From the NCBI GenBank assembly GCA_023419095.1, contig JAEZYN010000061.1:1-34929 (forward strand): DNA of 34,929 nucleotides. The letters are read 5' to 3'. This DNA is from Bacteroidota bacterium. Its GTDB lineage: Bacteria; Bacteroidota; Bacteroidia; Flavobacteriales; Weeksellaceae. The notes under the pieces are model-generated. The model was not told the DNA's origin. It worked only from the letters and a program-made list of their open reading frames with translations, and made no database searches. Of this stretch, positions 6,912 through 15,876 are shown piece by piece (position 1 is the stretch's first letter; the number at the start of each line of letters is the position of its first letter). Both the position numbers and the translations under genes were made by a program.

Positions 6912-7517
6912 ATGGATGACAAACAAAATTTTTTAGTCAAAGCGGCAGACCTGTTTATTGAAAACGGCGCCAAAACTGTGACAATGGATGATGTGGCCAA
7001 TGCATTTGGAATCTCCAAAAAAACGCTTTATCAGATGTTTCGCAATAAAGAAGAATTGCTCGAAGAAATTCTTCGATACCATCTGGACCTTGTTATTTCA
7101 AGGCTAAAACAGCTGGACCTGAGCGTAGACAATGCTATAGAGCGAATGGTCTGCAGGGATGAAGAGATTGAACGCATTTCACATTCAAATAAAACAATCC
7201 TTATAAAGCAACTGATGAAATATTATCCGGCAATATTTAATAAGCATATGCTTAATTTTTCGGAAAAGTTTTCGGAAGTGTTGGTTCAAAATATTGAGAA
7301 AGGCCGAAGACAGGGCTTTTACCGGGATGATTTCGATGCAGTAGTATATTCTAAAATTTTCTTTCAGCTTGTGATGTCTTATGACAATTCACCTTATATC
7401 GATACCAGCACACTGGATCTCGAATATTATAAGCACGAGCTGATGATGATGTATATGCACGCTATCACTACTGAAAAAGGAAAAGAAACAATTAAAAAAA
7501 TAAAAAATAATAAATGA
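6912..7517 (+). CDS. TetR/AcrR family regulator of the RND efflux operon
   Basis: A 201-residue TetR-type regulator. The N-terminal helix-turn-helix spans about residues 10-50 (AADLFIENGAKTVTMDDVA, then FGISKKTLYQMFRNKEELL), the standard DNA-binding layout of the family. The remaining helical part is a variable ligand-binding and dimerisation domain, with no ligand predictable. The stop overlaps the ATG of the outer membrane factor gene by four bases (ATGA), so regulator and pump are one transcript and autoregulation is likely. It is divergent from the curli operon and might affect it too, but nothing in the sequence proves that. Confidence 0.93.
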   Translation: MDDKQNFLVKAADLFIENGAKTVTMDDVANAFGISKKTLYQMFRNKEELLEEILRYHLDLVISRLKQLDLSVDNAIERMVCRDEEIERISHSNKTILIKQLMKYYPAIFNKHMLNFSEKFSEVLVQNIEKGRRQGFYRDDFDAVVYSKIFFQLVMSYDNSPYIDTSTLDLEYYKHELMMMYMHAITTEKGKETIKKIKNNK

Positions 7518-8854
7518 AAAAGTTCGCATTTAGTCTGCTGTTTATTGGCGGCTTAATTTTCGGGCAGGAAGCGAAGATGCTTACTTTACCCGAAGCTATT
7601 TCCTATGCGCTGCAAAATAAAGCAGATGCCGAAAAGGCGCGCCTGGACATCAGAAGAGGTGACGCTCAAATCGCTGAGGTAAAATCCAGCGCATATCCAA
7701 ACATTTCGTTTGGAAGCAGCACGACCTATAACCCGCTCCTGCAGGAAAGCGTGCTGCCCGGAGAGATTTTTGGCGCACCCGGCCAGCAGGTGAAGGTTGC
7801 GTTTGGACAGAAATGGACTTCCAGCAATGTGGTTCAGCTCACACAGGTTTTGTTTAATCAGTCTGTTTTTACCGGATTAAAAGCCGCAAAATCTACTCGG
7901 GAATTCTATCAGATTAATGCCGAACTCACTGAAGAACAAATCATTGAAAGGGTTGCAGACGCCTACTATCAGGTTTACCAAAGTGAACAGATGCTGGCAA
8001 ATGCTGAGAACAATCTGAAAATCACCCAGGAAACAGGAAAGATCATCAAAGGTCTTTTTGATGCAGGTTTAGCACGAAAAATAGACTTTGACCGCACTGA
8101 AGTAGCGAAAAACAACATTGTAACTGCACGTCAACAACTTGCCAATGCGGTACAACTGAGCGAAAATGCCTTAAAATTCATGATTGGGATGCCGATGGAC
8201 CAAGAAATTGAATTGCCGGCCCAGACTTTCGATCCCGCATTTTTGCCCGACAGCGATCCGGGCTCGTTCGATGACAGAACTGAGCTGCGTCTTGCCAACA
8301 AACAGATAGAACTTCTGCAGTGGCAGCGCAAAGCCAGTGAAGCCGAATATTACCCAACCGTGGCACTTTCTGCAAACTACGGTTTTTTGGGACAGGGAAA
8401 TAAATTTCCGTGGTGGAATGGCGAAAAAAATGGTGTTTATTGGTCTGATTTAGCTTCGATTGGTCTCAATATTAGCGTTCCTATTTTCAATGGTTTTGCG
8501 ACGAAAGCGAGGATTGAACTTAGCCAGATCGAAATTGAAAAAGCACAGGCGGATCTGCGTGAAGCAAGACTGGGCCTTGATATGGAGCACAAAAACGCAA
8601 TCACGCTTCTGGAAAATAATCTTTCTACGATTGATATGCAGACCGGCAATGTGAAGCTTGCAGAAGAAGTGCTGGCTAACACAAGATCAAATTATCAGTA
8701 TGGTTTGGCTACTTTAAATGACATTCTGGATGCAGAACGTGATGTTACTGAAGCAAAAAATAATCTTACGCGCGCTCAGCTCGACTACAAACTGGCTGAA
8801 ATCGACCTCTTAAAATCTCAGGGTAAACTAAAAACATTAAAAGAAACAAATTAA
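7514..8854 (+). CDS. TolC-family outer membrane efflux protein
   Basis: The outer-membrane channel of a tripartite efflux pump, 446 residues, with a Sec signal peptide (MKKFAFSLLFIGGLIFGQ). The mature part shows the two homologous OEP halves. Each has long alpha-helical segments: LTEEQIIERVADAYYQVYQ, with TGKIIKGLFDAGLARKIDF in the first half, and LAEEVLANTRSNYQYGLAT with LNDILDAERDVTEAKNNL in the second. Amphipathic beta segments lie between (VALSANYGFLG, ASIGLNISVPIFNGF). The N-terminal motif LTLPEAISYALQNKADAEKA is typical of the family. The start overlaps the tetR stop and the stop lies 4 bases before the adaptor gene, consistent with one operon. Confidence 0.95.
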   Translation: MKKFAFSLLFIGGLIFGQEAKMLTLPEAISYALQNKADAEKARLDIRRGDAQIAEVKSSAYPNISFGSSTTYNPLLQESVLPGEIFGAPGQQVKVAFGQKWTSSNVVQLTQVLFNQSVFTGLKAAKSTREFYQINAELTEEQIIERVADAYYQVYQSEQMLANAENNLKITQETGKIIKGLFDAGLARKIDFDRTEVAKNNIVTARQQLANAVQLSENALKFMIGMPMDQEIELPAQTFDPAFLPDSDPGSFDDRTELRLANKQIELLQWQRKASEAEYYPTVALSANYGFLGQGNKFPWWNGEKNGVYWSDLASIGLNISVPIFNGFATKARIELSQIEIEKAQADLREARLGLDMEHKNAITLLENNLSTIDMQTGNVKLAEEVLANTRSNYQYGLATLNDILDAERDVTEAKNNLTRAQLDYKLAEIDLLKSQGKLKTLKETN

Positions 8855-8858
8855 AAAA

Positions 8859-9914
8859 ATGAAAAAGAGAACTTTAATAACAATATTAGCCATCATTGCT
8901 GTTGCGGTAGGTTTTTATCTCATTCTTCAGAACAACAAAAAGAAAAATGAGGAGCAGGTTGCAATTGTTGCTGAAAAAAACACCAATGTTGCTGTGCGTA
9001 CTGCGCCCGTGAAGAAAGAGGAAATCAGTGGTGAGTTTGCGGTAAACGGCACTTTTCTCCCAAACAGGCAGAGCCAGATTTCAGCAGAAATCGGTGGACA
9101 ACTCGTTGCACTTTACGTTAAAGAGGGCAGCTATGTACGTGCCGGACAGAGCATCGGCCGTCTCGGCGGCGAAAAACTGAACGTAAATGTGAGTAATTCT
9201 CAGGCGAACCTGGCGCAAGCTCAGTCAGCCTTAAGCCGATATGAAGCAGCTTACAAAACCGGTGGTGTTACTGCGCTTCAACTTGATCAGGCAAGACTTC
9301 AGGTTCAGAACGCGCGCGCTCAGGTACAGTCGGCCAGATTACAGTCCGGTGACACCAACGTGGTTGCGAAAATCAGCGGTATTGTAAACAAAAAAATGGT
9401 GGAAGTCGGCGCCGTTGTAGCGCCGGGAACTCCGATTGTTGAGATCGTGGATATTTCTTCACTAAAACTTAAAGTGGATGTAGACCAAGCGTTGGTAAGC
9501 CAGCTTTCTGTAGGAAACACTGTAAAAGTGAAACCTGATGTTATAGAAGGTGATATCGACGGACGAATTTCTTTCATTGCACCTTCCGCGTCAGGAGCGC
9601 TCAAGTTTCCGGTGGAAATCACTGTACCAAACAGCTTCAACAAACTTAAAGCCGGCATGTACGGCACGGCGACCTTCAACCAGACAGGTGCTACCAATGT
9701 ACTCACAGTTCCACGCGACGCATTTGTAGGAAGTGTAAGCGACAACAAAGTGTTTGTGGTGAAAAATAATGTTGCCTACCTCACGCAGGTAAAGACCGGG
9801 TTGAACTATGGTGACAAAGTAGAAATTACCGGCGGTCTGAATGAAGGAGATTTAGTTGTTACCAGCGGTCAAATCAACCTGGCTGACAAAACTAAAGTCC
9901 AAATCTTAAAGTAA
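8859..9914 (+). CDS. RND efflux periplasmic adaptor (membrane fusion protein)
   Basis: The periplasmic adaptor that links the inner-membrane transporter to the TolC-type channel, 351 residues. A single N-terminal membrane segment (LITILAIIAVAVGFYLIL) without a lipobox anchors it. The order is usual for the HlyD/AcrA family: first lipoyl half (GGQLVALYVKEGSYVRAGQ), a short helical hairpin (SQANLAQAQSALSRYEAAY to ALQLDQARLQVQNARAQVQ), the second lipoyl half (KISGIVNKKMVEVGAVVAPG), a beta-barrel region and a membrane-proximal domain (LTVPRDAFVGSVSDNKVFVV, GLNEGDLVVTSGQINL). The hairpin is short, as in other flavobacterial adaptors. It lies between the channel and transporter genes with small gaps. 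Confidence 0.95.
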   Translation: MKKRTLITILAIIAVAVGFYLILQNNKKKNEEQVAIVAEKNTNVAVRTAPVKKEEISGEFAVNGTFLPNRQSQISAEIGGQLVALYVKEGSYVRAGQSIGRLGGEKLNVNVSNSQANLAQAQSALSRYEAAYKTGGVTALQLDQARLQVQNARAQVQSARLQSGDTNVVAKISGIVNKKMVEVGAVVAPGTPIVEIVDISSLKLKVDVDQALVSQLSVGNTVKVKPDVIEGDIDGRISFIAPSASGALKFPVEITVPNSFNKLKAGMYGTATFNQTGATNVLTVPRDAFVGSVSDNKVFVVKNNVAYLTQVKTGLNYGDKVEITGGLNEGDLVVTSGQINLADKTKVQILK

Positions 9915-9932
9915 GCCGCTTAAAAGAATAAC

Positions 9933-12900
9933 ATGAAATTAGCAGAAATATCGATTAAAAGACCCAGTGTGGTGATCGTAATGCTTGCATTACTCATCAT
10001 CGGCGGGCTCTTCAGTTATACGCAGCTCAACTATGAGCTTATTCCGAAATTCGAAGTAAAAGTGGTAACGGTATCCACTATCTATCCGGGCGCTTCGCCG
10101 TCTGAGGTGGAAAGTACGGTTTCACGTAAAATAGAGGATGCCATTTCCTCACTCGAAGGAATTAAAAAAATTCAGTCGAAATCTTATGAAAGTCTTTCGG
10201 TGGTCATCATTCAGTTTAATAATGATGCGGACGTAGATTTTGCTTTGAACGAGGCGCAGCGGAAGATCAATGCAGTACGGTCCGAACTTCCCGAAGACAT
10301 TGAGGAGCCGTCGCTTTCCCAGTTCTCGCTTTCAGATATGCCTATTGTAAATATGGGTGTCACCGCCAATCTTACGCAAAGTGAACTTTACGACCTTATT
10401 GACCAGAAAATCCAACCGGAATTTTCAAGACTTCAGGGCGTTGCACAGGTAAACATTGTTGGTGGACAGGAGCGTGAAATCCGTGTAAATCTTGATTTGA
10501 ATAAACTTGAAGGTTATGGACTCACCATTCCACAGGTTCAGCAGATTATCTCTACATCAAACCTTGATTTCCCGACTGGAAGTCTTAAAACCCGCGAGAA
10601 CAGTACACTGATCCGTCTTTCGGGCAAAATTCAGACGGTGGATGAACTTAGAAATTTGACAATCTCTTCGGTAAACGGCCAGAATATCCGGCTGACTGAT
10701 GTTGCAGAAGTTCAGGATACGCAGAAAGAAACCGACAAGATAGCGCGCGTTAATCAGCAAAGCACAATACTACTGCAGGTTCAGAAGCAGACAGATGCCA
10801 ACGCGGTGGAAGTAAGTGAACTGGTGCAGAAAAAAATTGCACAGATGCAGACGCAGTATAAAAGCCAGGCGCTGGTAATAGACGTGGCCAATGATACTTC
10901 ACTGTTCACCCTTGAAGCAGCGAACTCTGTAATCAAGGATTTATTTATTGCAGTGGGTCTTGTAGCTTTCGTGATGCTGTTCTTCCTGCACAGTTTCCGA
11001 AATGCACTGATTGTAATGGTAGCCATCCCGACATCACTGGTTGCAACCTTTATCGGATTAAGTCTTTTGGATTATTCACTGAACTTGATGAGTTTGCTCG
11101 GACTTTCGCTGGTAGTGGGAATCCTGGTGGATGACGCGATTGTAGTAATCGAAAACATTCACCGTCACATGGAAATGGGTAAAAATAAAGTACGTGCAGC
11201 CTACGATGGCGCCTCAGAAATCGGATTTACGGTTACGGCGATCACATTGGTAATCGTAGTAGTATTCCTTCCGATTGCCATCAGCAGCGGCTTGGTGTCC
11301 GACATCATCCGTCAGTTCTGTGTTACGGTTATCATCGCGACAATGCTATCACTTTTGGTATCTTTTACAGTGGTTCCATGGTTGTACTCGCGCTACGGGA
11401 AACTGGATCTGATCAGTAAAGATTCTCTCTTTGGTAAAGTGATTTATAAGTTTGAAGCAGGACTTTCGCGTTTCACTGTTTTTATTACAAATATTCTTAA
11501 GTGGAGTCTTCACAATAAGATTAAAACCTTTGCAATTACTTTCGCACTCTTTGTTTCAGCAATTTTGATGGTGGCGTTTGGATATATTGGTTCAGACTTC
11601 TTCCCCGGAACAGATAAAGGTGAATTTTTAGTTCAGATTGAAATGCCGAAAGACGTTTCCATCGAGCAGACAAACTTTATTACACAAAAAGCCGAAGCTT
11701 TCCTTAGTGAAAGACCTGAAATCGAAAGAATGATCACCACGGTAGGGCAGGCGAGTACCGGTATGGGTGGCGCGCAGGCGACCAGCTACCAGTCGGAGAT
11801 CAGTATAAAACTGATTCCAAAATCTGAAAGGACGGATGGTTCTAAAGTTTACGCTGCCAAAATGAAACGTGAGCTTGAAAAAGAGTTGGTTGGAGCGAAG
11901 ATCACCACCGTTCCGATTGGATTTATGGGCGCAGAACAGGCACCACTGCAGATGACAGTCGTAGGACCAACGCTCCAAGATGTGATGACGTATGCCAAAC
12001 AGGCTGAAGCACAGCTGAAAAGTATCGACGGAGCTTCTGAAGTGAAACTTTCAGTAGAAGAAGGAAATCCGGAAATTGCCGTAACGGTTGACCGCGACAA
12101 GATGGCTTCACTCGGGTTAAGCGTTGCGCAGGTAGGACAAACACTGCGAACAGCATTCAGCGGTAACGACTCCAATAAATTCCGAACCGGAAACAACGAA
12201 TATGACATCAATATCATACTTGATGAAGGCTACCGGAAAAGTATCGAGGACGTAAAGAACATTACCTTCAAAAACGCTGACGGTATGGATGTACAGCTTT
12301 CACAGTTCGCAACCATAGCCAACTCTTCGGGGCCGGCTTTGCTTGAGAGATATGACCGTTCGCCTTCGGTAACCGTACAGTCTCAGGTCGTTGGTAAAAC
12401 TACCGGAACCATCGCAGCTGAATGGGAAGCTAAAATGGAAAACGTGCAGAAACCGGCCGGCGTGAACTGGATCTGGGGCGGAAACATGGAGAATCAAAGT
12501 GAAGGTTTCGGAACTTTAGGAGTGGCATTACTTGCTGCGATCATGTTGGTTTATATGATTATGGTTGTGCTTTACAATGACTTTGTGAAACCTTTCATCG
12601 TACTTTTCTCAATTCCGCTTTCGTTTATCGGTGCGCTTTGGGCATTGGCTTTAACGAATCAGAGTTTAAATATTTTCACTATTTTGGGTGTGATCATGCT
12701 TATTGGTTTGGTAGCGAAAAATGCGATTCTACTTGTAGATTTTACGAACCATAGAATGGATAAGGGTGAAACGATCGAAAATGCATTAATTCAGGCGAAC
12801 CATGCGAGATTGCGTCCGATTTTGATGACTACGATTGCGATGGTATTCGGTATGTTACCGATTGCGCTGGCTTCCGGTGCTGCCGCGGAAATGAACAACG

Positions 12901-13088
12901 GACTTGCGATTGTAATTATCGGTGGTTTGCTTTCCTCGCTGTTCCTTACGCTGATCATTGTTCCGGTTGTATATTACATCGTAGTGAAACTGGAAAACCG
13001 TTTCTCCAATCATGAAAAAACGGATTATGCTGAGGAGATGAAAGCTGATTATGAGCACATCGATCCTGAACATGAACTTGAATTTTAA
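9933..13088 (+). CDS. RND-type multidrug efflux transporter (HAE1/AcrB family)
   Basis: The proton-driven inner-membrane transporter, 1051 residues, the usual length for the HAE1 family. The N-terminus (ISIKRPSVVIVMLALLIIGG) is the first membrane helix. The porter domain follows (YPGASPSEVESTVSRKIEDA). Helix 4 carries the paired Asp of the proton relay in GILVDDAIVVIENIHRHM, and helix 10 carries the Lys in LIGLVAKNAILLVDF. The second periplasmic loop contains FFPGTDKGEFLVQIEMP, and the C-terminal helices contain RLRPILMTTIAMVFGMLPIA. Substrates cannot be read from sequence; hydrophobic drugs, dyes, bile-like compounds or plant phenolics are typical for the family. It is the last gene of the tetR operon and ends at a strong terminator. 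Confidence 0.97.
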   Translation: MKLAEISIKRPSVVIVMLALLIIGGLFSYTQLNYELIPKFEVKVVTVSTIYPGASPSEVESTVSRKIEDAISSLEGIKKIQSKSYESLSVVIIQFNNDADVDFALNEAQRKINAVRSELPEDIEEPSLSQFSLSDMPIVNMGVTANLTQSELYDLIDQKIQPEFSRLQGVAQVNIVGGQEREIRVNLDLNKLEGYGLTIPQVQQIISTSNLDFPTGSLKTRENSTLIRLSGKIQTVDELRNLTISSVNGQNIRLTDVAEVQDTQKETDKIARVNQQSTILLQVQKQTDANAVEVSELVQKKIAQMQTQYKSQALVIDVANDTSLFTLEAANSVIKDLFIAVGLVAFVMLFFLHSFRNALIVMVAIPTSLVATFIGLSLLDYSLNLMSLLGLSLVVGILVDDAIVVIENIHRHMEMGKNKVRAAYDGASEIGFTVTAITLVIVVVFLPIAISSGLVSDIIRQFCVTVIIATMLSLLVSFTVVPWLYSRYGKLDLISKDSLFGKVIYKFEAGLSRFTVFITNILKWSLHNKIKTFAITFALFVSAILMVAFGYIGSDFFPGTDKGEFLVQIEMPKDVSIEQTNFITQKAEAFLSERPEIERMITTVGQASTGMGGAQATSYQSEISIKLIPKSERTDGSKVYAAKMKRELEKELVGAKITTVPIGFMGAEQAPLQMTVVGPTLQDVMTYAKQAEAQLKSIDGASEVKLSVEEGNPEIAVTVDRDKMASLGLSVAQVGQTLRTAFSGNDSNKFRTGNNEYDINIILDEGYRKSIEDVKNITFKNADGMDVQLSQFATIANSSGPALLERYDRSPSVTVQSQVVGKTTGTIAAEWEAKMENVQKPAGVNWIWGGNMENQSEGFGTLGVALLAAIMLVYMIMVVLYNDFVKPFIVLFSIPLSFIGALWALALTNQSLNIFTILGVIMLIGLVAKNAILLVDFTNHRMDKGETIENALIQANHARLRPILMTTIAMVFGMLPIALASGAAAEMNNGLAIVIIGGLLSSLFLTLIIVPVVYYIVVKLENRFSNHEKTDYAEEMKADYEHIDPEHELEF

Positions 13089-13107
13089 TATTTAACTATT
13101 AAAAACT

Positions 13108-13144
13108 AATAGCCGCCCCAATTTTTTGAGGCGGCTATTTTATT
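13108..13144. terminator. Bidirectional terminator between RND pump and MATE gene
   Basis: The arms AATAGCCGCC and GGCGGCTATT pair perfectly over 10 bases around a 12-base loop, with T-rich sequence on both sides. It lies between two convergent genes and can serve both. Confidence 0.85.
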
Positions 13145-13185
13145 TAATGACGCAAAGTATATCTGTTAGTAATATTTAAATTTAA

Positions 13186-14553
13186 TTAAACTGCGTTTGC
13201 AGAATTAATTCTTCTTTGTGTTAATTTAATAAACCGTCTTACCAGCAGAAACGCAGAAACTGTAAGGCCAAGTCCTAAACCGATCCACATTCCGAATGCA
13301 CCCATTTTGAATGGAACACAAAGAAAATAACCCAGCGGAATTGCTATCAGCCAATACGCCACAAACGTGATGATTGACGGAATCTTTACATCCTGAATTC
13401 CGCGCAAACTGCCTAAAGCCACCACCTGAATACCGTCCGAAAGCTGAAAAAGCGCCGCAATAATTAAAAGTTTTGCCGCAAGCTGAATCACATCCACATC
13501 TTCTGCCCGCGTAAAAAATGTCGGTAAAACATGCCGCCCAAATATGAAAACCAAGCCGCAGCAAAGCATGAATAAGAATACAATTTTAATATTATTGATC
13601 CCAATTCTCTGCAAACCAATGAAATCGCGCTCACCTAATTTACGCCCGATCAAAACCGTAGAAGCAACGCTGAATCCGATGCATAGGTTAAATGTAAAAG
13701 AGGCCATTGAAAGTGCGATCTGATGCGAAGCGATGTCCCGGGCCGAAACCAATCCACAAATAAAAGCCGCACCCGCAAATGCAGTCACTTCAAAAAACAT
13801 TTGCAAAGCCGTCGGAAAACCGATTTTTATCATTTTGCGAAACATTTCCTTTGAAAACTCTGCCACTTTCAATGAAAAATCTTTGATGTAACGGCGCGTC
13901 TTTTCTTCTTTAATTAAGACATAATAAAGAAAAACCACCATAAAAATTCTGGCAATCAGGGTTGCAAGCGCAGATCCCTGCACGCCCATCGCCGGCAGGC
14001 CAAACATACCTTTAATGAAAATGTAGTTTAAAGCAACATTAATTACATTGGCGATAATCGTAGCTTTCGTTACGCCGATCGTATAAGACAAACCTTCAGA
14101 GACTTCCCGCAGCGTTTGAAAAGCCATAAAAGGAATGATGCTGACAGTCATGATACTTAAAAATGCCACCGTATCCGGAATGATTTCAGCAGGCTGATCC
14201 ATGTGATAGAGCAGTGGCATTGCCAGAAACAGCAGTAGCATCAGCAAAAGACCAATGCCCATGTTGATTACGAATCCGTGTCGGAAAACTGAATCAATAA
14301 TCCGGTGCTTTTGCTGCGAATGCGCTTCTGAAACCAATGGTGGAATGGCGAAAGAAAATCCCAACGCAAAAACAAAAATTGAAAAAAAGACGGCATTCCC
14401 GAGCGAAACCGACGCCAGCGCCTGCGCGCCAAGCAGTTTGCCGACTATAATATTATCGAAAAGATTCACCGAAACCTGACCCACCTGCGTGATCATCACT
14501 GGCAGCGCCAGTGCGAGACTTGCCCGCGTGTAGTCTTTGTTTAGAAATGCCAT
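13186..14553 (-). CDS. MATE family efflux transporter (NorM-like)
   Basis: A 455-residue, 12-helix cation/drug antiporter of the MATE family. Recognisable parts are ALALPVMITQVGQVSVNLFD with NIIVGKLLGAQALASVSLGN in the first half and MASFTFNLCIGFSVASTVLI with GRKLGERDF in the second. These repeat the same layout, as expected for the two-fold MATE fold. I start it at the ATG 14553-14551 (MAFLNKDYTRASL). The frame can be extended 18 bases to a TTG, but that codon lies inside the hairpin of the upstream terminator. The ATG directly follows the seven-T run of that terminator. The gene is on the same strand as the sigma-54 regulator upstream and converges with the RND gene. Substrate unknown. Confidence 0.95.
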   Translation of the reverse strand: MAFLNKDYTRASLALALPVMITQVGQVSVNLFDNIIVGKLLGAQALASVSLGNAVFFSIFVFALGFSFAIPPLVSEAHSQQKHRIIDSVFRHGFVINMGIGLLLMLLLFLAMPLLYHMDQPAEIIPDTVAFLSIMTVSIIPFMAFQTLREVSEGLSYTIGVTKATIIANVINVALNYIFIKGMFGLPAMGVQGSALATLIARIFMVVFLYYVLIKEEKTRRYIKDFSLKVAEFSKEMFRKMIKIGFPTALQMFFEVTAFAGAAFICGLVSARDIASHQIALSMASFTFNLCIGFSVASTVLIGRKLGERDFIGLQRIGINNIKIVFLFMLCCGLVFIFGRHVLPTFFTRAEDVDVIQLAAKLLIIAALFQLSDGIQVVALGSLRGIQDVKIPSIITFVAYWLIAIPLGYFLCVPFKMGAFGMWIGLGLGLTVSAFLLVRRFIKLTQRRINSANAV

Positions 14554-14587
14554 AAAAAAAGTTTGCAGCAAAAATACTGCAAACTTT
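14554..14587 (-). terminator. Terminator hairpin with a -7 promoter box in its loop
   Basis: On the minus strand, AAAGTTTGCAG and CTGCAAACTTT form an 11-base stem followed by a T run that ends at the MATE ATG, a textbook terminator for the regulator gene ending at 14615. The 8-base loop (14576-14569) reads TATTTTTG, an exact TAnnTTTG -7 box. A transcript from it would begin in the second arm and carry a leader of about 10 bases. No -33 TTG is seen at the normal distance, so the promoter role is tentative. Confidence 0.7.
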
Positions 14588-14614
14588 ATCGGTTTGATAT
14601 AACAGAATAATGTT

Positions 14615-15799
14615 TTATTTTCTTACGAAATTCGCAACGTCTGTTTCGCTTACCGGATTTGAGCCTAAAATTATCAGTCGCTCCACCACATTGCGCAGTT
14701 CACGGATATTTCCCGTCCAGCTGAAATTCTCAAGCGCTTTGATCGCATTTTCATCAAAAGTCTTCATTGCAGTACCATGTTCTTCGGAGATAACTTTAGA
14801 GAAATGCTCTACCAGGAGCCTGATATCTTCTTTTCGTTCATCCAAAGGCGGTACATAAATTTCGATGACAGAAAGCCTGTGATACAAGTCTTCACGAAAC
14901 TTTCCAGCTTCGATCTCTTTCTGCATATTTTTATTCGTGGCTGCAAGAACTCTAACATCTACTTTTACCTCCTTATCACTTCCAACCGGGGAAACTTTGC
15001 TTTCCTGCAGTGCACGGAGAACTTTTGCCTGAGCAACCAGCGACATGTCTCCAATTTCATCAAGAAAAATGGTTCCGTTGGTAGCAAGTTCAAATTTACC
15101 CTGTTTATCTTTAATAGCCCCCGTAAAACTACCTTTTACGTGTCCGAATAATTCAGATTCAATAAGTTCTGAAGGTATCGCAGCACAGTTCACTTCGATC
15201 ATCGGACCTTTGCTGCGGTCGCTTTGCGCGTGAATGGCGTGAGCTACCAGTTCTTTACCGGCGCCGTTGGGACCCGTAATAAGTACACGGGCATCGCTCG
15301 TAGCTACTTTTTCGATCATCTCCTGTATTTTCTTCAGCGCAGGAGACTCACCGATCATTTGGTATTTTTTGTTAACTTTCTTCTTTAACGTGGAATTTTC
15401 CACGTGGAGAACCTGATTGTGCTTTACAAGATTGCGCTTATCCAGAGCGTTTCGCACACTGGTGATCAGGCGGTTAATATCGATTGGTTTGGAGATGAAA
15501 TCGTACGCGCCATCTTTAAGACAGGCTACGGCAGTATCAATGTCTCCATGTCCGGAAATCATCACAAAGGTAAGATCAGGTTTTACCTGCAAGGCCTGTT
15601 TCAGAAATTCAGTGCCTGAAACCTTCGGCATTTTAATATCAGAGATCACAAGGGCAAAATCATCTTTTTCCACCTGTTTCAAGCCATCGAGACCATCTTC
15701 CGCGCTTATGAATTCATAGTCTGGCAATTCGTCGGACAGGATGCTCTGCAATACGCTTGAGATCGCTTTATCATCTTCTACAATTAAGATTTTCTGCAT
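14615..15799 (-). CDS. Sigma-54-type response regulator lacking the Fis DNA-binding domain
   Basis: An NtrC-like two-component response regulator of 394 residues. The receiver domain (1-120) has the acidic pair Glu8/Asp9/Asp10, the phospho-acceptor Asp54 (VISDIKMP) and the conserved Lys in ISKP. The AAA+ sigma-54 interaction domain has Walker A GPNGAGKE, the loop GSFTGA (a common variant of GAFTGA), Walker B GTIFLDEIGD and the sensor segment FREDLYHRLSVIEIYVPPL. The chain ends at SETDVANFVRK, just after the AAA+ lid (WTGNIRELRNVVERL), so the usual C-terminal Fis-type helix-turn-helix is missing. It would have to act from solution or through a partner. No kinase lies beside it. It follows yggS by 77 bases and ends at a strong terminator. 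Confidence 0.93.
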   Translation of the reverse strand: MQKILIVEDDKAISSVLQSILSDELPDYEFISAEDGLDGLKQVEKDDFALVISDIKMPKVSGTEFLKQALQVKPDLTFVMISGHGDIDTAVACLKDGAYDFISKPIDINRLITSVRNALDKRNLVKHNQVLHVENSTLKKKVNKKYQMIGESPALKKIQEMIEKVATSDARVLITGPNGAGKELVAHAIHAQSDRSKGPMIEVNCAAIPSELIESELFGHVKGSFTGAIKDKQGKFELATNGTIFLDEIGDMSLVAQAKVLRALQESKVSPVGSDKEVKVDVRVLAATNKNMQKEIEAGKFREDLYHRLSVIEIYVPPLDERKEDIRLLVEHFSKVISEEHGTAMKTFDENAIKALENFSWTGNIRELRNVVERLIILGSNPVSETDVANFVRK

Positions 15800-15876
15800 T
15801 ATAAAAATTTAGGGATTTTTTAAAAAAACTTATTAAAAATTGCTGAAAAATCATCAACAATCGTACCCAAAAGCAT

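Noticed and set aside
6912..7517. TetR protein as a replacement for CsgD, the curli master regulator
   Set aside because: CsgD is a LuxR-type regulator with a different fold; the TetR gene overlaps the pump operon and is explained by it. A shared role remains only a possibility.
11849..12217. Minus-strand reading frame of 122 codons within the RND gene
   Set aside because: The RND frame is complete and conserved across this stretch; the antisense frame has no start context or domain.
14554..14571. Longer start (TTG 14571) for the MATE gene
   Set aside because: It falls inside the hairpin of the upstream terminator, while ATG 14553 directly follows and begins a normal MATE N-terminus.
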